Source: Bacteroidota bacterium
GTDB lineage: Bacteria > Bacteroidota > Bacteroidia > Flavobacteriales_F > PHOS-HE28
DNA length: 55,156 nucleotides
NCBI GenBank assembly: GCA_018267055.1
Contig: JAFDZF010000006.1
Span: forward strand, 1 to 55,156
Reading direction: 5' to 3'
Below the pieces are notes generated by a model. That model was given only the letters and a program-made list of their open reading frames with translations, was not told the origin of the DNA and ran no database searches. The translations under genes were made by a program, and so were the position numbers. Shown here piece after piece: positions 49,409 through 55,156 of the stretch. Numbering within the stretch: position 1 is the first letter of the stretch; every line of letters begins with the position of its first letter.

Positions 49409-49755
49409 TGGACATCGAGACCTTCCGCCGCTACTGCCTGGCCAAGCCGGGCGTCACGGAGGAGATGCCCTTCGGGCCGGGGACCCTGGTCTTCAAGGTG
49501 CTGGGCAAGATGTTCGCCCTGTGCGGCCTCGACGCGTTCGACGGGGTGAACCTGAAATGCGACCCCGAGCGCGCCATCGAGCTGCGGGAGCGCTACGAAG
49601 GCATCACCCCGGGCTACCACATGAACAAGCAGCATTGGAACACCGTGGCCACGGATGGCCGCGTGGGCGACGCCCTGCTGCGGGAGCTGACCGACCACAG
49701 CTATGCCCTGGTGAGCGCCTCGCTGCCCCGGAAGCTGCGGGACCAGCTGGTGTAG
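49408..49755 (+). CDS. MmcQ/YjbR family protein
   Basis: 115 residues. The family pattern is MDIETFRRYCLAKPGVTEEMPFGPGTLVFKVLGKMFAL at the start, CDPERAIELRERYEGITPGYHMNKQHWNTV in the middle and a final helix. The fold resembles double-wing DNA-binding domains, but the function is unproven. The ATG at 49408 shares its A with the cyclase stop; a GTG one codon upstream is possible. Confidence 0.88.
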   Translation: MDIETFRRYCLAKPGVTEEMPFGPGTLVFKVLGKMFALCGLDAFDGVNLKCDPERAIELRERYEGITPGYHMNKQHWNTVATDGRVGDALLRELTDHSYALVSASLPRKLRDQLV

Positions 49756-49764
49756 GCGCCCGGA

Positions 49765-49772
49765 TACCTTTG
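49765..49772 (+). promoter_or_regulatory. promoter box of the DUF502 gene
   Basis: TACCTTTG, a perfect TAnnTTTG, lies 37 nt before the ATG at 49810. Confidence 0.55.
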
Positions 49773-49809
49773 CGGAACGCCTCCGCCGAACGCGTCCGGG
49801 CGTCCTCCC

Positions 49810-50382
49810 ATGAACGAACGCCGCCTTAGCCGCATCCTGCTGGGTTACTTCTTCCGGGGCCTGCTGCTCACCGTGCCCATCGCGGTGATGGCGGTGGTGG
49901 CCTACAAGGCGCTGGCCTGGCTGGACCAGATCATCAAGGTGGACATCCCCGGCCTCGGCCTCGCCATCCTGCTCGCGAGCATCACCCTCATCGGCTGGAT
50001 GGGCTCCACCTTCCTCTACCAGCGCCTGGCCGAGCTGGGCGATGACCTGCTGCGCCGCATCCCTTTCCTCAAGACGGTGTACGACACCCTCAAGGACCTG
50101 ATGGAGGGCCTGGTGGGCAGCAAGAAGAAGTTCGACCGGCCGGTGCTGGTGCGTCCCCTGGACGGCTCCGGCCTGGAGCAGCTGGGCTTCATCACGCAGA
50201 CCGACCTCTCGCACCTGGGCCTGCCCAGCGACCGCGTGGCGGTGTACATCCCCCACAGCTTCGCCTGGAGCGGCCGCCTCTTCGTGGTGCCGGCCTCGGC
50301 CATCACCCTCATCGATGCCAAGGCGGCGGAGGTGATGAAGTTCATCCTCAGCGGCGGCGTGGCCCAGGTGGAAGAGGAGTGA
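49810..50382 (+). CDS. DUF502 membrane protein
   Basis: 190 residues. Two N-terminal membrane helices (GLLLTVPIAVMAVVAYKAL and GLAILLASITLIGWMG) are followed by the conserved IPFLKTVYDTLKDLMEGLVGSKKKFDRPVLV and a soluble beta-rich part with VAVYIPHSFAWSGRLFVVPASAITLID. DUF502 proteins are widespread inner-membrane proteins of unknown role. It has its own perfect promoter box. Confidence 0.9.
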   Translation: MNERRLSRILLGYFFRGLLLTVPIAVMAVVAYKALAWLDQIIKVDIPGLGLAILLASITLIGWMGSTFLYQRLAELGDDLLRRIPFLKTVYDTLKDLMEGLVGSKKKFDRPVLVRPLDGSGLEQLGFITQTDLSHLGLPSDRVAVYIPHSFAWSGRLFVVPASAITLIDAKAAEVMKFILSGGVAQVEEE

Positions 50383-50431
50383 CAAGACCGCGTCCGGCAC
50401 GTCCATTGTCCACAGGACATCCCCACCCGCC

Positions 50432-51298
50432 ATGCGCCCGTTCCACCTCCTGCTCCCCTTCCTGATCGCCGCCCCGGCAGTGGCGCAGCCCGTCACCGTG
50501 GACATGGGCAGCTGCCAGTTCAGCAACGGCGTGCACCCCACGTTCGATGTGCGGTTCGAGGGCACGGACGCCCGCACCGTGGAAGCCTTCTGGAAGACCG
50601 AGCTCAAGGCCATCAGCACCGCCGTGACGAACAAGAAGGAGCTGATCGGCGTGGCGGCGCGCATCCCGGCCGTATCACCGGACACCCTGCGCCTGCTGGT
50701 GAAGGCCGAGCAGCCCAAGGGCACCACCACGGTGACCGCCCACGTGGCCATCCTCACCACCAACGGCTTCGTCGGCCCCGACGCGCCGGAACGCGAGCTA
50801 ACCGCCTCCCAGGCCTACGTGCAGCAGCGCTCGGTCGCCCTCCAGCGGCAGCTGGCACAGGCCGCCCTGGAGAAGGGCGAGCGCGACCTGGGCCGCTTGA
50901 AGGGCGAGCTGGACATGCTCGTGCGCGAGAAGGCCCGCGCCGAGAACACCATCGCGAAAACGAAGGAGAAGGACGAGCAGGCCGCCAAGGACAAGGAGGT
51001 CACCGACCAGGAGCTCGCGAAGCTGGGGCCCGAGCTGGAGGCGATGCAGCAGGAACAGGCCGCCACGCCCACCGAGGAAGGCGCGAAGGAGCTCAAGGGC
51101 CGGCAGAAGGACCAGGTGAAGCTGCAGGACCGGAGCCGCCGCCTGGCCGAGTCCTCGGTGAGCGCGAAGAAGAAGGTGACCGACCTGGAGTGGCGGATCA
51201 AGAAGAACCTGGAGGACCAGGCCCTGAAGCAGCAGGCCGTGGAGAAGCAGCAAGGCGTGGTGGAGGAGTTGCGCAACAAGCTCGCGAGCATCCGCTGA
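50432..51298 (+). CDS. secreted coiled-coil protein of unknown function
   Basis: 288 residues. Signal peptide HLLLPFLIAAPAVAQ, then a globular domain of about 120 residues (VDMGSCQFSNGVHPTFDV, WKTELKAISTAV), then a long Lys/Glu/Gln-rich coiled coil from about 130 to the end. Probably periplasmic and oligomeric. A domain of this kind with one Cys appears in other Bacteroidota proteins of unknown role; I assign no function. A GC-rich hairpin follows. Confidence 0.75.
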   Translation: MRPFHLLLPFLIAAPAVAQPVTVDMGSCQFSNGVHPTFDVRFEGTDARTVEAFWKTELKAISTAVTNKKELIGVAARIPAVSPDTLRLLVKAEQPKGTTTVTAHVAILTTNGFVGPDAPERELTASQAYVQQRSVALQRQLAQAALEKGERDLGRLKGELDMLVREKARAENTIAKTKEKDEQAAKDKEVTDQELAKLGPELEAMQQEQAATPTEEGAKELKGRQKDQVKLQDRSRRLAESSVSAKKKVTDLEWRIKKNLEDQALKQQAVEKQQGVVEELRNKLASIR

Positions 51299-51319
51299 GC
51301 CCTCCGGGTACCGCGATCG

Positions 51320-51345
51320 GCGGCCGGCCACCGACCGCCGGCCGC
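51320..51345 (+). terminator. terminator hairpin after the coiled-coil protein gene
   Basis: 9-bp perfect arms GCGGCCGGC/GCCGGCCGC with an 8-nt loop, 22 nt after the stop codon. There is no T-run. Confidence 0.5.
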
Positions 51346-51371
51346 TCCCAAGTCCGCACGATCTTCGTCCC

Positions 51372-52286
51372 ATGTCCGACCCGCGGCGCAATGCCTTGGT
51401 CCTGCTGCACGTCACGGTGTTCGTCTGGGGCTGGACCGGCATCCTGGGCAAGCTGATCGAGCAGCCCACGCTGCACCTGGTGTTCACCCGCACGGTGATC
51501 GGCCTGCTGGGCCTGGTGGCCGTGGCGCTGTGGACGCGCCGCACGCTCTCGCCCCGCACGCCGGACCTGAAGCACTACCTGCTCACCGGCCTGATCATCC
51601 TCGCGCACTGGATCACCTTCTACGGTGCGATCAAGATCAGCACGGCCTCCATCGCCGCGGCCTGCCTGAGCACCAGCACGGTGTTCACCGCCCTGCTGGA
51701 GCCGCTCTGGTTCAAGCGCCGGGTGCGCACCTACGAAGTGGTGCTGGGCATCGTGGTGGTCGCCGCGCTGCTGCTGATGTTCGGCCTGGAGGTGCAGTAC
51801 CGCCATGGCATCGCCGTGGCCACGCTCAGCGCGCTGCTCAGCGCGTGGTTCAACGTGGTGAACGGGCGCCTGGTGAAGCGCGGCGACGCGCTGCGCATCG
51901 GCTTCTACGAGATGCTGAGCGTGGTGGCGGTGATGGGCGCCTGACTGCTCGTCACGGGCGACCTGCCCGCCCCCTTCTTCTCGCTGCCCGGGCGCGACAT
52001 CGTCGGTTACCTCGCGCTGGGCCTCGTGTGCACCACCTTCGCCTTCGTCGCCGGCATCGCCGTGATGAAGCAGCTCTCCCCTTTCACCGTCATCCTCACG
52101 GTGAACCTCGAGCCGGTGTACACCATCCTCATCGCGCTTCTGCTGTGGCCCGCGTCGGAGCGGATGCATCCGGGCTCCTACGCCGGCATCGCGCTCATCC
52201 TCGCCTGCCTCTTCCTCAATGGCTGGTGGCAGCGGCGCCTGGACGCACGGAAGGTGACGGAGCCGGATCCGCTGGCGCAAGGCTGA
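51372..52286 (+). pseudogene. EamA/DMT family transporter interrupted by one in-frame TGA
   Basis: The frame encodes 190 residues with about six membrane helices (HVTVFVWGWTGILGKLIEQPT and onward), meets TGA at 51942-51944, then continues in the same frame with the remaining helices (LLVTGDLPAPFF to FLNGWWQRRL) up to TGA at 52284-52286. Together they form one EamA protein of about 304 codons with no frameshift. A TGG to TGA change fits, since a Trp is plausible after MGA. Cause: true nonsense mutation, assembly error, or readthrough. Its last 71 bp overlap the convergent gene. Confidence 0.85.
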
Positions 52287-53646
52287 TCGCCTCGTCGCCC
52301 GGACGGTGGTCGACGTAGTTCACGAAGAACTGGAACATCTCGTCGGTGGTGCGCATGTGGCCGTTCAGCGGCGCGCGCACCTCGCGCGGCGGGTCGAAGG
52401 GATTGCTCTTGTTGGCCCGCGTATTGTCGAAGGTGCCGTACACGTGGATGACGGCACCCTTCGGCAGGTGCAGCATGTGCCGGAAGGTGTAGGCGTACTG
52501 CCAGCGGAAATCCCAATCGTTGATGCGGATCAGCGGCACGGTGTCCCGCGCCGGCGTCACGGCATAGGCGAGGAAGGTCTTGCCGAGCAGGTGCATGTGC
52601 GGGTTGATCGTGAGCACGCTGATGTCCTTCGGCAGCGTGTAGCTGCTGTGGAAGGTCCGCACCTCGTTCGCGGGGATCACCAGCGGCGGCTCCACGGGCG
52701 TGATGCCGAGCGTGCCGATCTGCACCTCCTGCAACGGCCGCTCGGGGGCCTTCGGCATGAACCACAGGTTGAACCGGGAGCGGTCCACGGTGTCGCGCGC
52801 GCTCGGCCCGTAGTGCAGCGTGTTCATGAGAAAGGCGCCTTCGCGCTTCATCGCATAGCCGCCGATGCCGTCCGGATAGCGCACCGGGGCCAGGCCCGGC
52901 AGGTAGTTCACCATGTTCGGCGTGAGCTCGGGGTAGGTGCCGTCGTCGTTGGCCAGCAGCAGCTGCTCGAAGGCGTCGCGGCTGGCGGTGCGGTCGGCGT
53001 CCACGTAGGCGGAACCGGCCCTGACATCGCGCTTCGCGCCGGGCGCATAGTTGAGCATGGCCCCGTTCATGTGGTGCACCAGGCGCCGGTCGCCGGGCAC
53101 GAACTCGATGGCCCGCAGGAAGGTGTCGCCGGGCAGCACGTACGGGGCCTTCGCGATCATGAAGCGGTCGCGGCCGTCCCCTGGGATGTGGAAGGTATCG
53201 GGCAGCCACACCACCATGTCCGGCTCGCCCAGCAGCGACCCTTCGGGATAATGCGGAGGCGGCGGAAGCGCGGCGGTGTCCCCCGGCAAGGCGCCCTGCT
53301 CCACCCATTTCGCGATCAGGGCGATGGCCCGCGCGCCGAGCACGCGTTCCCCCAGGAAGCGGCTGTAGCCCGTATCGGCCGGCCAGGGCGGCATGTAGCG
53401 ATGGCCCGTCATGAAGGCCACCATCTTCGCCTTCTTCCGCACGTCGTCGTAATCGATCAGCGGGAAGGGCCCGGCCTGCCCCGGCCGGTGGCAGGGCATG
53501 CAGTTCGCCCGCACGATGGGCGCGATGTGCGCCGCGAACGTGACCGTGTCGGGCAGGACGATCGCTTCGGCCCGCGGGCCAGGGCCGCCGGCGCAGGACG
53601 CGAGCAGCACGCAGGCCGCCAGGAACGGAAGGAGGCTCCGGCTCAT
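52216..53646 (-). CDS. lipoprotein with cytochrome c motif and copper monooxygenase-like (PHM type) domain
   Basis: 476 residues. The lipoprotein signal ends VLLASC. The cytochrome c-like N-terminal part has NCMPCHRPGQAGPF (CXXCH) and the nearby YMPPWPAD. The rest resembles copper type II ascorbate-dependent monooxygenases: LVHHMNGAML, NPHMHLLGKTF (His-x-His) and a late MFQFFVNY with a candidate Met ligand. It could couple electron transfer to oxidation of an unknown substrate. The ATG at 53646 overlaps the redoxin stop by ATGA; 53652 and 53664 are in-frame alternatives. Convergent with the broken EamA gene. Confidence 0.78.
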   Translation of the reverse strand: MSRSLLPFLAACVLLASCAGGPGPRAEAIVLPDTVTFAAHIAPIVRANCMPCHRPGQAGPFPLIDYDDVRKKAKMVAFMTGHRYMPPWPADTGYSRFLGERVLGARAIALIAKWVEQGALPGDTAALPPPPHYPEGSLLGEPDMVVWLPDTFHIPGDGRDRFMIAKAPYVLPGDTFLRAIEFVPGDRRLVHHMNGAMLNYAPGAKRDVRAGSAYVDADRTASRDAFEQLLLANDDGTYPELTPNMVNYLPGLAPVRYPDGIGGYAMKREGAFLMNTLHYGPSARDTVDRSRFNLWFMPKAPERPLQEVQIGTLGITPVEPPLVIPANEVRTFHSSYTLPKDISVLTINPHMHLLGKTFLAYAVTPARDTVPLIRINDWDFRWQYAYTFRHMLHLPKGAVIHVYGTFDNTRANKSNPFDPPREVRAPLNGHMRTTDEMFQFFVNYVDHRPGDEAISLAPADPAPSPSVRPGAAATSH

Positions 53647-54227
53647 CGGCATTCCACGATGCATCCCACGGCCGTCACCTCCGGCACTTCGCCGTCATCG
53701 CCCGCTGCCACGCGCTGCAGCACGTCGCGCAGGTAGTGCCTCGCCGCCCCGGGCTTCTTGCGTCCGGCCCGCACGGCGCTGTCGTCGATGGCGCCGCGGT
53801 AGATCAGCGCACCTCCGGGACCGATGACGAAGGCCTCCGGCGTCACGCGCGCCTGCAAGGCGTTCGCCAGGGCGCAGTCGCGGTCCATCACCTGGGGGAA
53901 CGCCAGGCCGCTGTGCGCCGCGAACACCCGCACGTCCGGGGCCTGGAAGAACGCGCCCGGGTACGACCCGACGAAGGCGATGCCCTGCGGCGCGAAACGC
54001 CGGTGCAGGCTGTCGAGCACCGGGGTGTAGGCCTGGCTGAACGGGCATTCGGGGTCGAGCGTGACGAACACCGTGGCACGCTGCCCGCGCAGCGCATCGA
54101 ACGCCACCGTATCGCCGGAGGCCAGTTCCCAGCGCAGGCGCCCCAGGTCGTCCACCGCCACACGATCGTGCGCGCAGGCGGTGCCGAGCAGCACGGCCAG
54201 CAGGCCCGGGATCCACATGCGCCCCAT
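53643..54227 (-). CDS. redoxin-like thioredoxin-fold lipoprotein
   Basis: About 194 residues. The signal GLLAVLLGTAC is lipoprotein-like. The thioredoxin fold is seen in FVTLDPECPFSQAYTPVLDSL and RVTPEAFVIGPGGALIYRGAIDD; the active site has a single Cys (ECPFS) in place of CxxC, as in peroxiredoxin-like redoxins. A second Cys pair lies near the end (VGCIVEC). It is coupled by ATGA to the cytochrome/monooxygenase-like gene, and in other bacteria the two kinds of domain are found fused. Start 54227 or 54218; a TACTTTCG box sits just upstream. Confidence 0.8.
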   Translation of the reverse strand: MGRMWIPGLLAVLLGTACAHDRVAVDDLGRLRWELASGDTVAFDALRGQRATVFVTLDPECPFSQAYTPVLDSLHRRFAPQGIAFVGSYPGAFFQAPDVRVFAAHSGLAFPQVMDRDCALANALQARVTPEAFVIGPGGALIYRGAIDDSAVRAGRKKPGAARHYLRDVLQRVAAGDDGEVPEVTAVGCIVECR

Positions 54228-54232
54228 CGTCG

Positions 54233-54240
54233 CGAAAGTA
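54233..54240 (-). promoter_or_regulatory. promoter box of the redoxin operon
   Basis: On the minus strand it reads TACTTTCG, a perfect TAnnTTCG. It ends 5 nt before the ATG at 54227 and 14 nt before the ATG at 54218, so the latter may be the true start. Confidence 0.5.
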
Positions 54241-54280
54241 CGTGCCGCGAAAGCCGCAGCTTTGTGCATCCATCGCCCCC

Positions 54281-54901
54281 ATGCAGCGCCTCGTCCGCCT
54301 CCTCGTCCTCCTGGCCATCTGCCTGCTGGTGTTCTTCATCACGCGGGAGATCTACCGCCCGGCACCCTCCTCCGAGCAGGTGAGCAGCACCGTGCTGCTG
54401 GAGCGCGTCCGGCCGGTGCTGAAGCTGGTGACGGTGGAAGGCGACTTCAGCGAGCTCTACGACCATACCGACACCTGGACCTACAACCAGCTGCTCGCGG
54501 GCATCCCCTCCTTCCGCAAGCGCGCCATCGTGCGCGTGAAGGCCCGCGTGAGCGTGGGGTACGACCTGGAGGGCATGCAGGTGACGGCCGACGAGGCCTC
54601 GCACACCCTCACCCTGGAAGCCGCGCCGCAGCCCCAGGTGCTGAGCGTGGAGCACGACGTGGACTACTACGACCTGGACGAAGGGCTCTTCAACCACTTC
54701 TCGCCGCAGGAGCTCACCGCCATCAGCGCGAAGGCCAAGCAGCGCGTGCTGGACCAGGTGCCGCAAAGCGGCCTGTACGCCGAAGCGGAGAAGCAGCGCG
54801 ATGCCATCGTGCAGGTGGTGCGCGCGCTGGCCGAGAGCGCGGGCTGGACGCTGAAGCTGGGCTGGGAGCCGCAGGATGGCCGGAGCCGGCTGAAGGGGTG
54901 A
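54281..54901 (+). CDS. DUF4230 domain membrane-anchored protein
   Basis: 206 residues. One N-terminal membrane helix (LVRLLVLLAICLLVFFI) and a periplasmic DUF4230 domain with LKLVTVEGDFSELYDHTDTW, KRAIVRVKARVSVGYDLEGM and the late acidic VEHDVDYYDLDEGLFNHFS. The function of DUF4230 is unknown. Divergent from the redoxin operon. The ATG at 54281 follows a CTTTG-type box; the open frame to 54242 is not conserved. Confidence 0.87.
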   Translation: MQRLVRLLVLLAICLLVFFITREIYRPAPSSEQVSSTVLLERVRPVLKLVTVEGDFSELYDHTDTWTYNQLLAGIPSFRKRAIVRVKARVSVGYDLEGMQVTADEASHTLTLEAAPQPQVLSVEHDVDYYDLDEGLFNHFSPQELTAISAKAKQRVLDQVPQSGLYAEAEKQRDAIVQVVRALAESAGWTLKLGWEPQDGRSRLKG

Positions 54902-54905
54902 TCCC

Positions 54906-54959
54906 GGAGCGGCCGGCGGCAGCTGCCGCAAGGTGCCACCTGCTCCTGCCGGCTGCTCC
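54906..54959 (+). terminator. terminator-like hairpin after the DUF4230 gene
   Basis: Two 18-nt arms (54906-54923 and 54942-54959) pair at 15 of 18 positions around an 18-nt loop, starting 5 nt after the stop codon. There is no T-run. Confidence 0.5.
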
Positions 54960-54977
54960 TTCCCCTGGCAGCCCCCC

Positions 54978-54985
54978 TAACTTCG
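54978..54985 (+). promoter_or_regulatory. promoter box of ispG
   Basis: TAACTTCG, a perfect TAnnTTCG, ends 7 nt before the ATG at 54993. Confidence 0.5.
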
Positions 54986-54992
54986 CGGGCGC

Positions 54993-55156
54993 ATGGCCAT
55001 CCTCACCGGCATCCCCGACAAGCAATACTGCCCTTCGCTCACGCGCTATGAGCGCTGGCGCACCCGCGAGGTGAAGGTGGGCGGCCTCGGCATCGGCGGC
55101 GACAACCCGATCCGCGTGCAGAGCATGACCACCACGGACACGCTGGACACGGCGGC
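54993..55156 (+). CDS. ispG: start of 4-hydroxy-3-methylbut-2-enyl-diphosphate synthase, cut by the window edge
   Basis: The first 54 codons are present. [19 protein letters not shown] and [16 protein letters not shown] are the characteristic N terminus of IspG (GcpE), the iron-sulfur enzyme that makes HMBPP in the non-mevalonate isoprenoid pathway. The TIM-barrel remainder and cluster cysteines lie outside the window. Confidence 0.93.
   Translation, partial: MAILTGIPDKQYCPSLTRYERWRTREVKVGGLGIGGDNPIRVQSMTTTDTLDTA

Overview
The window is 55 kb of strongly GC-rich chromosomal DNA from a member of the Bacteroidota, most likely a high-GC relative of the Flavobacteriales (inference). Support comes from type IX secretion (T9SS) sorting domains of type A and B, a fused CcoN-CcoO cbb3 oxidase subunit, DUF4230/DUF4412/DUF3347 proteins, and short promoter boxes of the TAnnTTTG kind (here mostly TAnnTTCG) placed just before start codons. 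Shine-Dalgarno sequences are generally not seen. No CRISPR array, rRNA, intact insertion sequence or integrase was seen.

Layout. 1-2.6 kb: secreted T9SS protein, FkbM methyltransferase, DinB protein. 2.7-8.7 kb: copper-resistance operon (double HMA protein, CopA ATPase, HMA-DUF3347 lipoprotein, multicopper oxidase with a CopB-like tail). 8.7-22.1 kb: micro-aerobic respiration block, made of a thiol dioxygenase / PAS histidine kinase / REC-Crp regulator operon, the eight-gene operon ccoS-ccoNO-ccoQ-ccoP-ccoG-ccoH-safE, an SDR dehydrogenase, a universal stress protein and the FixI/CcoI copper ATPase. 22.3-25.9 kb: trehalose synthase/phosphatase fusion and a short ClC channel. 25.95-35.2 kb: a probable accessory insertion with a giant beta-helix T9SS protein and two tandem paralogous T9SS proteins, bounded by a tRNA-Arg gene on the right and a copy of its 3' end plus hairpin on the left. 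35.3-55.2 kb: mostly housekeeping or conserved genes (carbonic anhydrase, metG, LD-carboxypeptidase, YraN, RluB-type synthase, AsmA-like protein, histidine kinase, hemW, cyclase, DUF502, DUF4230, start of ispG), plus a complete class B1 metallo-beta-lactamase, an EamA transporter broken by one in-frame TGA, and a redoxin / cytochrome c-copper monooxygenase-like pair.

The most striking result is a regulatory grammar in the respiration block. A palindrome CTGAC-N4-GTCAG occurs four times, always in front of genes of this block. The distance from its centre to the last base of the downstream promoter box is exactly 36.5 bp (dioxygenase-kinase-regulator operon, SDR, fixI) or exactly 58.5 bp (cco operon, universal stress protein). 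The two values differ by two helical turns, as in class II and class I Crp/Fnr activation. The obvious candidate regulator is the protein encoded here, in which a FixJ-type receiver is fused to a FixK-type Crp/Fnr DNA-binding module next to a PAS kinase. The set therefore looks like a condensed FixL-FixJ-FixK oxygen circuit with its complete local regulon (inference from position and spacing).
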